DNA of 64,000 nucleotides. It comes from Ooceraea biroi (Eukaryota; Arthropoda; Insecta; Hymenoptera; Formicidae). The notes beneath the pieces were generated by a model, which was not told the DNA's origin, searched no databases, and was given only the letters and a program-made list of their open reading frames with translations. A program made the translations under genes and the position numbers. Location of the stretch: NCBI RefSeq assembly GCF_003672135.1, contig NC_039507.1, positions 2,790,001 to 2,854,000 on the forward strand, given 5' to 3'. Positions 36,831-50,083 of the stretch are shown here, in pieces (the stretch's first letter is position 1; each line of letters starts with the position of its first letter).

Positions 36831-39800
36831 CGTTTACATACGTCTTAAGACGTCGTTACCTTAACGTCGATCGCACCTACGGTCCATAAAATATGACGCC
36901 CGCGAGATACGTATAACGAGGTAACGATGTTCGACCGCGGCTACCGGGTCTTGTCACGATTGACGTATGGAGCACGAATGACGAAGGATGCGCCCCGAGG
37001 GTGGCTGAAAAAAAATTGATTTTTGATTTATCGCGAGTGGTGGAGTGCGTGAGGTATCAAGTACTCGTTACCGGAATATAGTCACAATACAGTAACAGAA
37101 GTGGTCACTCGCAACGATATTGAGTTCGATATATTTATCTGACGATGAGTATAGCGGATTGCAAATTCAGTCCGTTGCGCAAACTCTTCCGTTGTTTTTT
37201 TTTTCAAGAGAGAACTATTAATTTATTTAAAAACAAAACGATTTAATACGGTAATAAAGGCTGATTACTCTATAGACTTTTACGCTGAGCGTACGATTGT
37301 ATGGACATCAAGCGTTTCAGAATTGATTTAGGTGAACCATTTTTATTTCTAAAGAGGCAGCACTATATCTGTTACTCTTCGCATAATAAAGATTTGTCTT
37401 GCCCATTTGATATACATGTGTACACGCGATTTATCAAGTTCCACCTTGCTGCGTTCTTAAACGCATCGTGTAGAGAGAAACCAGGAGCAAGATCGACGAT
37501 TAGTAGAGCCGTTTCGTGGCGCGATAGAGAATGGTGCTGCGCTACGAGAGCGCTTTTAATTACGCGAGTAATATCGCGTTTTTAGAAAGACACCAGACGT
37601 TAATCCATTGTCTCTCTACCCCTGGTTACAGTCCCGGGAAAGAAAAAAGGGTGACGGGAAAAGCCTTTGGAGAATAGAGATTGCACCGTTAAAGGTGGTT
37701 GATTTTAATTTCACGGAGCGCGAGCCTTCGGTTACGCTACGACACGTGAACCACCTAAACGACCACCTTTTCTTGTGCTATATTCTACTATGTGTATGTG
37801 TGAGATTATATACTCTGTGTATGCTGTATGTATATGCACGGAGTGTCTCGAAAAAGGCGTACCATACCATTTTGATGAATAACACCGCTGCTAGGAAATT
37901 CGTTCCGTCTTCGAAATTGTGGCAGCGTCAGCATTTCTAATGGACTGGCTGACACACTAGTGGATTATTATTTAGTTGTAAACTTAAATTAAAAAACACA
38001 TTCTAATATATACAAGTATATAAATAATATACAATTTTAACAATATATTGTACTAGAAACAATATATAAAGAAAATGTAAATAAATCTCCAAATATGACA
38101 AAACTTAATAAAAATAAAGATTTTCCCATTGCGCAGTTTCTACTTTCGATGTCCTTTAAATTATTTAACTATTATTACATGAAAAACATCACAAAAGATT
38201 AATAATTTGTAAATTACTGAATAACACGTGTCTTTTTTAATAAAAATATCTCTCGGTTACCGTTCTCTTCCGTAACATCAAAATGCCACGTTTATGTGCT
38301 CGCCGACATCGGTGACCGACTCCATAGTTTAGCTTAGGGATAACGGGTGTGCATGTGTATGCACGTCTGCATGTTATCAACGATAGGACAAACAGAGAAG
38401 GTGGAGTAAGCAGGCCAAGAGAGAAGAGAGCCTGTGAGAGTGATCGATGGGACGGTGTCCAAGCGTGTCTAAATAATTAGCTGTCTCTGTTCCGACCCCA
38501 CGCCGTTTGTAGTAGCCACCCTATAGATAATACGTCGCGCGTGTTCGCTGACTGCGCGCTCGCGAGCGCAAGCGAAAAGGGGAAAGAGAGACAGAATGAG
38601 AAGAGGGAATAAGGGGCGACCGTGATTTGCTGTGCCGTTCAAAACAGTGAATCATTCGCACGAGATATGTGAAATTCACGGTTTTCGCGTTGCGATACAA
38701 TTTCGCGGCGTTCCCGCATTTTTACGGCGAAACTTAGCATGAACGCGTTCCCCTCATAAAAGGAGAAACTTCCGTCGAAGATCATTCGCGCGGGGTCTCG
38801 CGTAATCCCGCAGAACCGTGAAACGCGTAAATATTTCATGGATCGGTGTAATCCCGGCGACTAAATTTTTATGGCTTAAGCGGAAGCGAGATTTTGTAGT
38901 CGTAGAGTTTTCGACTGCCTAAACAAGTTTATAAAAGTTTGCGCAAGGCGACTCCGTTATCGCCGTGCCACGAAATAAGGTGAAGATTGCATTAGCAGGG
39001 ATAACTTGCGCAAAAATAAAAAAGGCAATTTTTGGGGACTACACAGTGTAAGGAAGCAAGTAAGCGAGTATTCAGAATAATAATACACTATCACTAGAGA
39101 CACGAATGTACGTAACAATGACAGCAAAAATCCTCGAATAGACAGCTATTTTTCCGTCAGACATGAATCAAATGAAAACCCAATAAAAATCCGATATTCT
39201 GCACGTGGAAAGTCATATCAAGCGCGTATCACTTTGCTGCCTCCGCTCAAGCTCGTTAGCAAAATAGAGACAGACGCATTCATGTTGCGCGACTTTACAC
39301 GCCGAGAAGAGCACCTTCATTATCCGTTAACGAGCTTGTAATCTGTTTTTGTCGTTATTAGCGCGCGCAATGGATCATACAGACACGCTAAACGCGTTAA
39401 CTGCGACGCTCGACGAAAGAAGCACGAAAGCGTCAATACCATGCGAGCTCCCACGGCGCCGCTTGCGCCCGACTACCCTTATTGTGCAATCAACTAATTT
39501 TACGATAATGGTTTGCAGGATAAATTAATTTACGCCGCGCGTACCAGCGTCGTATTGGCGCTCGTTCGGCAACGCGGCCTTTTTTCCCCACGTTTATCAA
39601 CGTTAATGGAAGTACGTGCATGTATTACCGCAATCACGAATATAAAACTTACCGGGTCGTGTCGACGTCCGCGCGGCAAATTGTCAAATAATTATGCAGT
39701 TAGTGTAGCGTGGGAGTTAGTAATTTTAATTATAATCAACGCGGTGCGTATTCGGCCGATGTTCCAATAGTGTCGATGGAAACGCGGCCAACGGTGATGC

Positions 39801-41100
39801 TAATTAAACGGGCAAACGCACTTTACGATGCTTTGTATCAGACTCGTGGATAAAAACTGGACCGACAAAGGCTGCAGAATTTTCCTCCGATTATACTACG
39901 AAAATATCCAGGCTAATTACGGACTAATTCGGGCCTATTCATACGCGGGCGGCACGGGTTTTCGTGTTCCGTGCCCGAGAAATTAGGTGGAATTACGTTG
40001 CTGTCCCGATGTAATGACCGAAATTTAACTCGGAAATTTCGTCGCCGGCAAACGCAAGCGGATAAATGACGATAAAAATGCTTTTGCATACATCGCCACA
40101 TTCGTCGGCAGGAACGTGCAGCAGGTCGAGTAACATACGCGTAAGTGTACATTATTCAGTTTTTGTGCACGCGCAACTGACGTAACAGCGTTATAAATAT
40201 TAAACGCTCCAACAAATTCGCAAAACGGCAATACGTTTAATATCGAAATATTTCGTGCGATCAGAACGAAATCACGTCGCGTCGTGTCCATCAATAATCG
40301 CGCGGCCATGTAAACATCGCGGAAAAATTCGCTTCGTCGAAACAACTACATTTTTTTCGGCTAAATCCTCTTCACTCACAAATACTTTCCTCAACTGACG
40401 AAGCGTTTTACTTTTGATTTTAAACGGCAAAAATAAAATTGTAAATTTACGTAAGAGTTTGAGCGCACCATGCCGACCATGCACATCTTGACCAACGACA
40501 TAAACGCAACATAAATATGATACTAGATTGTTTTACATTCTAAAAACTGCATTGACTATAATGCTTATACACCGTGATTATGGTCTTACGTAACGGATAA
40601 TTCTTCTTATATAGCTACGTTATTTTGCAACAAAGTATTCCGCCCAGTGACATTAAGTGGCGACAAAAAATGAGGTAAATCTTCTTCTTTCTTCTCTAAA
40701 TTCATATTTTTCCAATTAAGCAGGTCGTCTTTCAGCGGTATTCTTTTTACACCATACACATAGAATTAAATAATTAAGTTCTTTTTTGGAGTTAACTACA
40801 ACGGGATCTATTTCCTTCGCTAAAAGCTTTTCTGGAATACTATAAACGCCCGCTAGCGCCTTTTGCTGGATTAAGCTGAGAAATATTGTCATTCTATCGT
40901 CAGTAACAATCGACGGACGGACGTGTCCATCTTCGATCCCAATTCACACGTGACGTGCGTCACATTGGCACATTTTCGGGCCGGCGCGCATCAGAATATC
41001 TACGCAAGAGCGCGAATAGTTATTTACTACGGCTCGTATATACGTGAGGCCGGTTATATCGCACGTGAGCCGCATTTAATGCCCCGACGGCCAATAGTTT
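36831..41100. other. Non-coding; AT-rich with CpG-rich patches
   Basis: A T-run at 37195-37204, an AT-rich zone at about 37970-38240, and CpG-rich patches near 38520-38900 and 39360-39600. No gene, RNA or transposon is recognised. Confidence 0.6.
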
Positions 41101-41996
41101 GTAAGTGTTTTACCGTGTAGTTTTACGGCCGTCGGCCGAGTATTTCGAGCCACCCCCGAAAAACATTTTGGGGAGCCGGCCCGACGACTCTCGGGGTTGT
41201 ATCGATGCGGAGACGCACGCGTGTATCTACACGCGCGCGCGCACCAACGCAATATTCACGGCAATATTCTTGGTTCGATAGAAACCCATTCTATCCGCGT
41301 TGCCTTCTTTTTCCTCCTTTGTCTCTCCCCCTCGTCGTCCCGTCGATATCTTCCGGCAAGATTTCACCCGATCCGTTCCCTTTTTTTCTAGGCCATTTGC
41401 CGCTTCGTTCCCCGGCGCACATATCAAATTCGCGCGGCTCGATGGGCTTGTTCTTAAATAATCCGTAAAGTTTCGACGAGGACCGATCTAACAAGACAAG
41501 CCCTTTCGTTCAATCATGATTACTCGACCGAAAACTGCGAAATTATTTCTTCACTCGTTAAATCAATTATTATCTTATTTTGGATTCCTTAATATAATCA
41601 GCTCGTTTGTTGACGATTATACACATTTGCAAACATCATAGCAATTCCTTTTATATTGAAATCCTGTGTACTGAATTTTGACGTACGAGTATTAAACTAA
41701 ATACTTTTTTTCGCGGAGATGAGTTTTGTAACATTTATCTCCGAATAATAGAACTTGCATACAAATAATTGTCTCATGCACGAGACAATATTAATCGAAT
41801 GATCTTCTCCGCGAACAGACTAATAATCGCGATATCATTGTCGCGTTGCACTGTCAAATGCGTGTTCATAATTGAAGCTTACGCTGAAGTTGTAATGCGA
41901 TTTCCATTATATTGCATCATTGCATAATCCAACGTTACTTCGTATAATATCGTTAACGTGCATGCTGTAAAACGTATCACGCGTACATGGTGCAGG

Positions 41997-42011
41997 CGTG
42001 CGCGCGCGCGC
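41997..42011. repeat. Short (CG)n tract
   Basis: Fifteen alternating bases, mostly CG steps. No feature is associated with it. Confidence 0.85.
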
Positions 42012-43043
42012 TGCAACGGAAGAATATTGTTTCCATGCAATTTGAGTAGAGGCATTACCAAGTGAAATACGACTAGTGACCCGGATTTAATCCGTGTGCG
42101 AGAAAAATATAGGATGTAAGACGTGTGGCCTCTTGCTTCGCGGCACCAACTTGCGCGAGTAAAAGGAAACAAGGACAAATCTTAGCTGGAGTTTTCAAAT
42201 TAAAAGCGTCAAGGACGCTGCCGTAAAACACCAGTCAGTTATCAATTCAGCTGTAATTCATCCCGCTTGTATACATGTAACAGTATGCAAGCCTTTAAAC
42301 TTCTCCATTAGACGTCCACGGTAATGAAACGAAGCACTCACATCGTACGGAAATCTCGATGATGCCTTCGCTCCGGAGGCAGACAAGCAATCCAATATAC
42401 CGTTCAATTTTGATGGAACATTTCCTCGGGAATCGCCAAAATATTTCAGGAGAATCCAATTAATATAAGTCCGTGGAACGCGGGGAAGAAATTTATTTGG
42501 ATTTCGCAAAATTAAATGTTTCGGAAAATTGAGGCAAGATTCACGATTACCACGTAAGTTAAGATCCGAAATCTTGCATGACTCTAAAAAAACATGCCAG
42601 ATAGTCTTGCAAATGCATTTTTGGAAATGGAGCAAATTCAATCTCGAAATGCGCCTTTCAGACTAGATAGAACGCGAATGAAACGGAAATTACCGAAATA
42701 ACCGACGTGATCTTGCGTGCACTGGGCGCCACACACGAATAAAAACGGGCTCTCTATTCCCGCACGATCGATTGCGCCGCAAGCATTTGCACGCGCAATT
42801 GCAGTTCCATGCATATAAGCCGGACGGCAATGCCGCAGTTGTAGTTACAGTTGCGGTTGCATGCACGAGAACCGCTCGATGCGAGGCCGGCACGCGTTGC
42901 GTGTCCCTCGGAAACGCATGGCGTGAAAGAAAACTTTGGCAAAAGTGCATCCCTCTCGTCACCCCTGTACGAGGCGGAGTCGCGCGTCTTACGATAGTAC
43001 GTCGTGTTTATTAACGGAACTAGACGGAATTGCGAGGCGGAGT

Positions 43044-43090
43044 GTCTCTCACTCTCCCTCCCTCTCTCTTTCTCTCTCTCTCTTTCTTCT
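43044..43090 (+). repeat. CT microsatellite
   Basis: CT repeats with short interruptions, in a CpG-rich block. Confidence 0.9.
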
Positions 43091-44295
43091 GCGGAGGACG
43101 ACGTATTGATATTCCTCACGCCGTGTACGTCGAGCTGAGAAAATTGCGCGAAGGGTGGGCCCTTCAAAGCCGCGCGCGTTCCCACGAAACAAATTACCGA
43201 GCGACAAGCGGGAACGCGACTAGGCGTGTGCGGGCGCAACGTGCATTTTGAGGAGACGCGTGCGAATACTCGTAAAACTAGTTTGCGCAAGACGTCGGAT
43301 TCGCAATGTATCGCACAATCCCTCAGCAAAATACGCTGCAAGCGTAGTAAAAATTATTCCAATAAATAGCTGACAATCTAATCAATCTGCAAAAGTATTT
43401 ACCAAAGTATATTTTACCATTTAATGTACCATAACTCTCTTAACTTTCTTTAAAGCACGAATTTTTATTCTCGTTCGTGCAAAGTTACGTTAAAAGTGTC
43501 GCTTCGCGTTGCTTACGAATTCGCTTAAACAACAGATATGACTCCCGGCGTGTACCAAACACCCGCACATGTTCCAGTGAAGAAATTCGATTTAGAAACA
43601 AGGCTGCTCCACTCTGTTCGGTGCACCCTCCTTCCTTTTGTCGCTTTCTTCGGAATGAGATGCACGCGGAAGAAGAGGAACGCGTGAGTTAGTAAGTTCG
43701 CAGGCGCGCGCAGCGAGAGAGGTGCGCGATATAAAATATATACTTAATCTGTATGCGGGGCGCGAGCGCGCCGCACCGCCCAGCCGGCTCTGCCTAGCCG
43801 GCGGAATACAAAATTCCCGTATTCAGATGCCCCGCGACAGAAATTGACTTTATTGAGGTTTATTGATCCGCAATATTGTGTTCCGCCGCGCGGAGCGCCC
43901 ACACTGCCAGTTCTTCGCGCGCGCTCGAACGTGCACGAGTCGCGCCCTCGCTTGTACGTGCGACGCACACATTCGCACATGTACGCACGAGGTGCCTCCC
44001 TCGCACTCGCGTCAGTGTTCCCGGAGGTGCAGAGATTCGATTTAACGGGGTATCGATACTCCTGCTCAGTCAACGTCGAGACGAGAAGCTGCGGATATTA
44101 GTCAATATTGGTTCTATGTATAGGTATCCCGTGCGAGCCTCGGGAAAGGGGGTGCCTATGAAAATAAATTAATAAACGTTGAAACGCAAATAAGTAAATT
44201 GTTTTACGGAAGTATTCTTACGCGCGACTTGTATTAAAAAAAGAAAAAACGTATGCCTTCGATACTATAGTAACATGTTGAACGGAAATAAAAGG

Positions 44296-44332
44296 GCACA
44301 TGTGTGTGTACATGCACACGTGTGTACATGCA
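44296..44332. repeat. 37-nt uninterrupted alternating purine/pyrimidine run
   Basis: Every base alternates purine and pyrimidine. The run contains GTGTGTACATGCA twice (44304-44316 and 44320-44332) and the palindrome ACACGTGT. Such runs favour Z-DNA under supercoiling. Confidence 0.85.
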
Positions 44333-44560
44333 ATGAAAAGACCTCGACAGATGTAATCGAGAAACGTGTCGTATCGCGAGCATCTGCGTCTCTAGCGAGA
44401 TCCACGGTGCGATTTGCTGGCGTGCGGCTGTGAGTCACCTGTAGTTAGAACAAATGTCTTCATGCATGTTGGTTCAAACGCGCAGCGATAAGAAGACGCG
44501 AGAGTCGTGATAACGTATCGACCGGCACGAAATCGATTTATCTTTTCCGAGTAGATTATG

Positions 44561-47500
44561 CGTCATGATGATATCGCATCGATGTGCGTTTAGGGAGAGA
44601 GCTTCGACGCGATGAACGTTCTTCATGATGTGATGACAAAAATGCCATAGTTAATCGAATCGTGAATACGTTAGGGCCTGATCGAATCTTTGCATAAATC
44701 GCAACAGGCTGAAATGTTCTCCTTAAAATGTTTGCAACCACTATCTTTTTTATTTTTGATATTGAGAAGATAAACTTCTTTTGGCTTTATGGAAGTGAAA
44801 TAAACAAATTTTATAGCTTTATGTAAGTGAAATAACAAAATACTGTCACTATTGATGTCATCTGTGACGCGTAATAACGCGTATTGATTATACATATAAT
44901 GCATTTAGGATTTACAATGCATCCAATTACTGTGAGACATCTTACTGGTAGTTTAAAAGTTTTCTTCTATCATTTGTAATTTGTCATTTGAATATAGAAT
45001 AATTTATAACAATTTTCGCAATCCATATATCGCATTTCAAAAATCGATAAACAATCTTATCTTATCGCATCCGCGCACTTGAAAAATTACAATCACAAGA
45101 CTTATGCTCTCAAGTAAGAACGTCGCAATGCGACGCTAATCAAAGTGCATTTTCCCAGCGAATCACGCTTACAATCCGCGTCTCATTGAATGTCCCCATT
45201 TATAACGCGATCTCAGCAGTATCATTTTCACGATCGCACTACCCGTAATCCACGGCGTCACGACATCTTCCCATCTCCGACGCACTGATTAGTCCTTAGT
45301 ACAAGCTAATTCTAATTACACTCTTTATCACGGCATGGCAGTCATTGGTTCGCCACTCGCCAGGATTAATTGGGTCAGTCGGCATATATCGCGTGTGCCG
45401 GGAACAAAGAAGGAGATCGTGCACTAGCTTCGAACCCGGCAAGGTCCGGCAAGATTTGCCAAGGTTACACAAGATTCAGCAGTGACAAAGCAAAGATATG
45501 GAGGCAAAGATAAAGTGCGACGACGTCTAGCGAAATATGTAAAGAAGCAGAAGTCTACATTCCGTTGCATTTCCTTTTTCCTTTACGATGTGCCTCGCAA
45601 TTGACTGTCGATAATACCGTTGATGATTTTAACAGCAATTTAATATTATCGCTGGAATTAAACGTGACAGTACTTTACACCAATTCGACAAGGTTCGGAC
45701 TAAATATTCGGATAAAGCGAATTTCACTCAATATTATGAATGAATGTCGAATTATCGGTCCAGTGACAAACAAACGCAATATTTAATAAATTGAGCGCGG
45801 CGAGTCCGATTATTCTCGTCGCACCCTTTTGAAGGTTTCATACGTGCCTTTGGAACACACACGTGTTACATATTTTTACGCTTTGCGTTATTGTAATTTC
45901 GTATAAAATCGAAGGAATGCTTTCCAAACACCGCTCCCTCATTAAGAAATTAGATCTATTTTTAAACAATGTTTAACACATTTGTCCGAAAAATGGGACG
46001 TTCTGGCGGACAGTTTTTCCAACAGTAACATTGCCTAATTGACATAATTTCCTTGTCGCCCAAGTGCGCGATTATGGAGTAAAGTTCGGTCGGCGGACGC
46101 GGCAAATTTCAGCTAACGTAATTATATCCAACGTTTCGCTTTCCAGCGCGAACGGCGACGTAGCCGTGCAACATAATTTATTTTCGCGGAGGGAAACGTG
46201 CAGTCACTTTTTGGCGCAGCGGCTTGAAGTTCCACCCAGTAATAAGAAGAGAGTCGCTTACTGGAACGGAACCAAGTGGCGCGTTTTCGCGCGCGACAGG
46301 GAAGAGAACCGCGCGGCACGTAATTATCCACTTCGAAAACTCAGCGTCGCGCTTTAAACGCGGAAGAACGACGGAGACGCGACTCGGTGCGGTACGCGGC
46401 AGTGACAAAACACGACAAATTAATGGTCGGAATGCGCTGATGTTACACGTACAGCCGACCGTTCCGAGCTGCAATACGGCATGTCCCAAGAGGAATTTCT
46501 GTGCGCAGAGAGAGTATCCTGTATCTATTGCGCTACCTTTCATCCGCGAACATGTTAAATAATTCGGAGCGGAGCTTTCTTCGACAAAAGTGTCTCGAAA
46601 TTCATGAATTACAAGCAATTACAAAATGAAGAGTTCTGCAAATTAATTAAGTTTGAGGAGCGCGAATAGATTCTGCACGTAAAGCATTCTTCTTATCCTT
46701 CATTCGATTTCAGAGTCAATTCCGCTTCAAGGTACTTATAGATAAGTGTCCCATACATTAAAAACCTAAAGATTTCCACTTTAAAAAAATATCACATATA
46801 GAATTAATCGAGCTATCGATGTGATGCAGCACGCATAGATATAAAGTATTATACCTGTTGCTAGTAAGCATGTGACACACACACATACAATATATTAACA
46901 CACAATTAGCATACAAAATATTCCAAAACCTGTCACGATGTTTAGTAGATGTTACAAATTTCAGAAATTTATATCCACTCCATATCAGTGACAAAAATAT
47001 TGTTGCCAAGAAAATAGTCAATATCCGAGGCACGCGGTACCATTACTTCGATAGCACGTCTGATATCTCGATACCATCGTAAGCATCCCCAGACGTACAG
47101 TCGGGCGAGGGTACTGCGCACCTTTTTACGAGCGCCCGGTGACGTCTCGTAAGTCGTTTCAGCGCGTCGAGATACTTGCGCGGCTCGAGAGTTCGTCGTA
47201 CGGCCTCGAAGGAGGAAAAGGTTCGGAAGGGCCGTGCGAGGGTAATCCAGTAACGACGTAAAGAAGGGAATGCCAGCGGAAAAAACGGGTCACTCGCTTT
47301 TCATGGTTCTTTAAGCGCGTCCCGCAGCGCGGTACGCGCGCGAACGCACGCGAGCGGACTCGTGTTAATGCGCCGCATATCCACGTATACCCGGGTGTAA
47401 TTGCGTCCCGGCACCCGCGCGGCCACCCTCGTCACGCGAGTGCCGTATAGCGGTTTTATAGTTGGCCTGTCCTCGCCCATTTCCGGCTAACGGAAAGAAA

Positions 47501-48800
47501 AATGAGATCTCGATGATGGCAAGTAACACTTAAAAAGTAATCAGTCGGAATATGTTATAAAAATTAACATTTATAAAGTAATGGGTGTCACATTATTCTG
47601 AGTTGCTGGTTTGTAAAGTCCAAGTTGTTTTCCCTTTTCCTTTTCCTTCTAAGGAAGGAAATATGTATTTACGAAGCGACTGCTTATCGTATAAGCTTAC
47701 AATTTTGTTCCGTGTATTAAATATCTTGATGATCAAATCTCATGCTTTAAATTGAAACGGCTTGACGTAAACTCAACTGAAAAGTAGCAAGCTTTCATTC
47801 CTTATTTAATTACCTAGAGCGCCTCAGGTACATTAATAATTAACTCGCGCAATGAGCCTTCATTAAACGAAAACTGTCCTAAATTTATCAAAGAATTCTG
47901 CTACATGGATTCAAGAAACGTCACCTATTATATATTTGTAGTTTTTATTTTCCATTTCGTTACCTTCCTTCCTTCGCATCCTTTACAGATGCGTTCGACG
48001 TGAGATTGAGAATATACAGAATTAAATTCTCACAGCCTGATGTATATTATTCTCTCCTCAAAATTCGCGCGATGGAATTTCCTTTATCCCCGAAACAAAT
48101 ATAAGACTCGCGTCCCCTTAATTTCTAAATATTTTTTGCGATACAGCCCGGAGCTCAACTTGTTGCGCTTTACGGGCCCGTCACCGCCCGCTGAAATTCC
48201 TATTTATTCTGGCAGCAAGGGAATACGATAAAAGACAAAAGACGAATCTGGAATAAAGAGAAAAGAGGCTGAAAAGAAACAGCGCAGATGGAAGAAACGA
48301 ACGCACGAGAGAAAATATGCAAAATGGAGAGCACGTAGAATAGCCAGTGCGAATACTCTCGATGTAAATAAAAACGTCTCTTATTGGTCGGTTCCGAATT
48401 TACACGATTTGGGTGATAATACCGGAGGAATAATTCAAAATGCACTTGACGAAGAATCCAATAATGAAATAAACAACAATTGCTTGTAAAATACGTTATC
48501 AGAAAAAAATCGCTCGATAATCTCACTAGGCACTTATGTTTTGAATTCAAGAACAGTACAATTTTTAACGGATTGAGAATATATAACATGATGTTTCTTT
48601 TCAGGTTCGATGCGGGTTTCTTTTCGGACAATCATGTTGCGGAATGAATCATCGAAGAAATCAATAAGAAATGTATTAGTTCTGTGGGTACATCGCGAAT
48701 ACAATCCGTCTTTTCTTCGATTCGGATGATTCACTAGAGATGATCACGAGGAGCGATCCATGTAAATTTCCTTTTAATAGATTCAGAGAAAGAAAAAAGA
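44561..48800. other. Non-coding, AT-rich with CpG-rich patches
   Basis: CpG-rich patches lie at about 46060-46520 and 47040-47480. Near 45430-45480 the tetramer CAAG recurs at roughly 10-bp spacing. A good acceptor-like TTTCTTTTCAG ends at 48608 without a supported exon after it. Confidence 0.6.
44784..44844 (+). repeat. Two tandem units of about 32 bp
   Basis: 'gctttatggaagtgaaataa' at 44784 recurs as 'gctttatgtaagtgaaataa' at 44816; after that the copies diverge by small gaps. Confidence 0.8.
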
Positions 48801-49245
48801 ATTGGAGTGTATGGAGCCTCAAGGACGAATCCGGTGGCACCAGTCCGAAAGCAAAAGGAGAAATAATAACGGCGAAGCCGTGACGGGAAACGGAAAGAGA
48901 GACATGAGAAGGACAGAAGATGACGAGAGGCAGGAGGAGGAGAAGGAGCAAGAGGATGAGGATGAGGACGAGAACGCGAGAATGAGGACGAGCTTAGGGA
49001 CGCTCGGAACAAATTGCAGGAAAGGGGACCAAGGGTGGCGAACGGTAGAGATGTTTAATGACAGAGAATTGCAAGTAATGGCGAGTAACGTGGCCTGTTT
49101 AACACCCCCGCCTTATCCTATCACACGTGAAATAACCTGCGCGTCCCCTCCGTTGATATTTTCTTATCGTCTCGCGGAAGCGAATGCCACGCGCCTTTAA
49201 AACGGATATGCGCGTCGAGCGAACAGTAAATGTGAATGCCTGAAC

Positions 49246-49259
49246 GTGCGCGCGCGCGT
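49246..49259. repeat. Short (CG)n tract
   Basis: GTGCGCGCGCGCGT, an alternating run just downstream of a purine-rich block. Confidence 0.85.
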
Positions 49260-49999
49260 AGACGTCGCTCTCAAATAAATGGTAATTGAAAACGTTAAAT
49301 CAAGAATGTGTTCGTGTCGGGGGATAAAGAAGAGGAATAATGAAGCTGAACAAAAGCAAGCGAACCTCACATTCGCCGTTCGCCGTTCACCGTTCGTTAT
49401 CCGCTTACTGTATGTCTACGTTTATGTGTATTAGGCTCCTTCCTACCGGGCGCCATCTCAGGGCTGCCTGACCGAGCAAATTATTACATGCTTCCAGGAC
49501 GCAATTTCACCCGCTTTAGAATAGCGTAATGGTGTTTGTCTTCCGGGCTTACGGGCGTATCGAGAAAAGCTTCGCAGACCTATTTTTCTCTTTAATCGGC
49601 GACGCTTAAATGTTTACTCCTAATTCTTAAATCGCAAGAAGTTACTCCTATTTAAGGGATAAAGGAAGAAGCTTTTCTGAAAATATTTTCATTGATGAGA
49701 CACGCGCGACGGAATTATTTCCGAAAATCCTCAAATCAATCTCTGACGGAGCTATTTTTCTTACAAGATAAAATGGATGAAAATTAAAAGTCACAAATGC
49801 TTGTAAGCACTTTACGCTTAATGATTCGCTTTATAAAAAAGCTCTCGTCTACCATAGTCATTTCGGGTGTGATGATTATTAAGGATGAGTCGTGTAAAAT
49901 CAGGATCAACGGTAGCATTTGAAAAGAAATTGGTGTGGAAGCACTCCGATCGGTTATTCTTCCGCCAACATTAACAAGATAATGACACTATTACGCAAT

Positions 50000-50083
50000 C
50001 GTTCGCAGTTACATTTTACTAGCAAGGAACAAGCAATCGGTCGTTCGTGGTTTCATTTTACTAGCGAAGGACAAGCAATTGGT
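50000..50083 (+). repeat. Two tandem 42-bp units
   Basis: Units 50000-50041 and 50042-50083 match at 35 of 42 positions, with no gap; both contain 'cattttactagc' and 'acaagcaat'. The period is a multiple of three and the stretch is open in one frame, but nothing else supports coding. Confidence 0.85.

Larger units (their letters stand above)
41101..44560. other. CpG-rich blocks, no recognisable gene
   Basis: CpG-rich blocks lie at about 41110-41470, 42690-43250 and 43700-44110. A pyrimidine tract ending TTTTTTTCTAG at 41391 is acceptor-like, but the sequence after it reaches a stop within about 65 nt in the frame I followed and no donor is evident. Frames of up to 195 codons on the minus strand (42754-43341) look like chance. 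Confidence 0.5.

Noticed and set aside
41268..41286. GGTTCGATAGAAACC resembling a tRNA T-arm
   Set aside because: No cloverleaf can be built around it.
42754..43341. 195-codon minus-strand frame
   Set aside because: It spans a CT/GA microsatellite and a CpG-rich block; the GA-repeat translation inflates its length and no domain is visible.
45425..45455. tRNA-like T-arm word (TTCGAACCC) near 45431
   Set aside because: Neither strand gives a matching A-box, anticodon arm and acceptor stem at the right spacing.
55..46604. Shared word GTGTCTCGAA followed by (A/T)TTCATG near 58 and 46589
   Set aside because: Only 17 bp with one mismatch and no flanking similarity; could be chance.
48802..49200. 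132-codon E/D/R-rich frame
   Set aside because: The charged run is what a purine-rich tract encodes; no other support.
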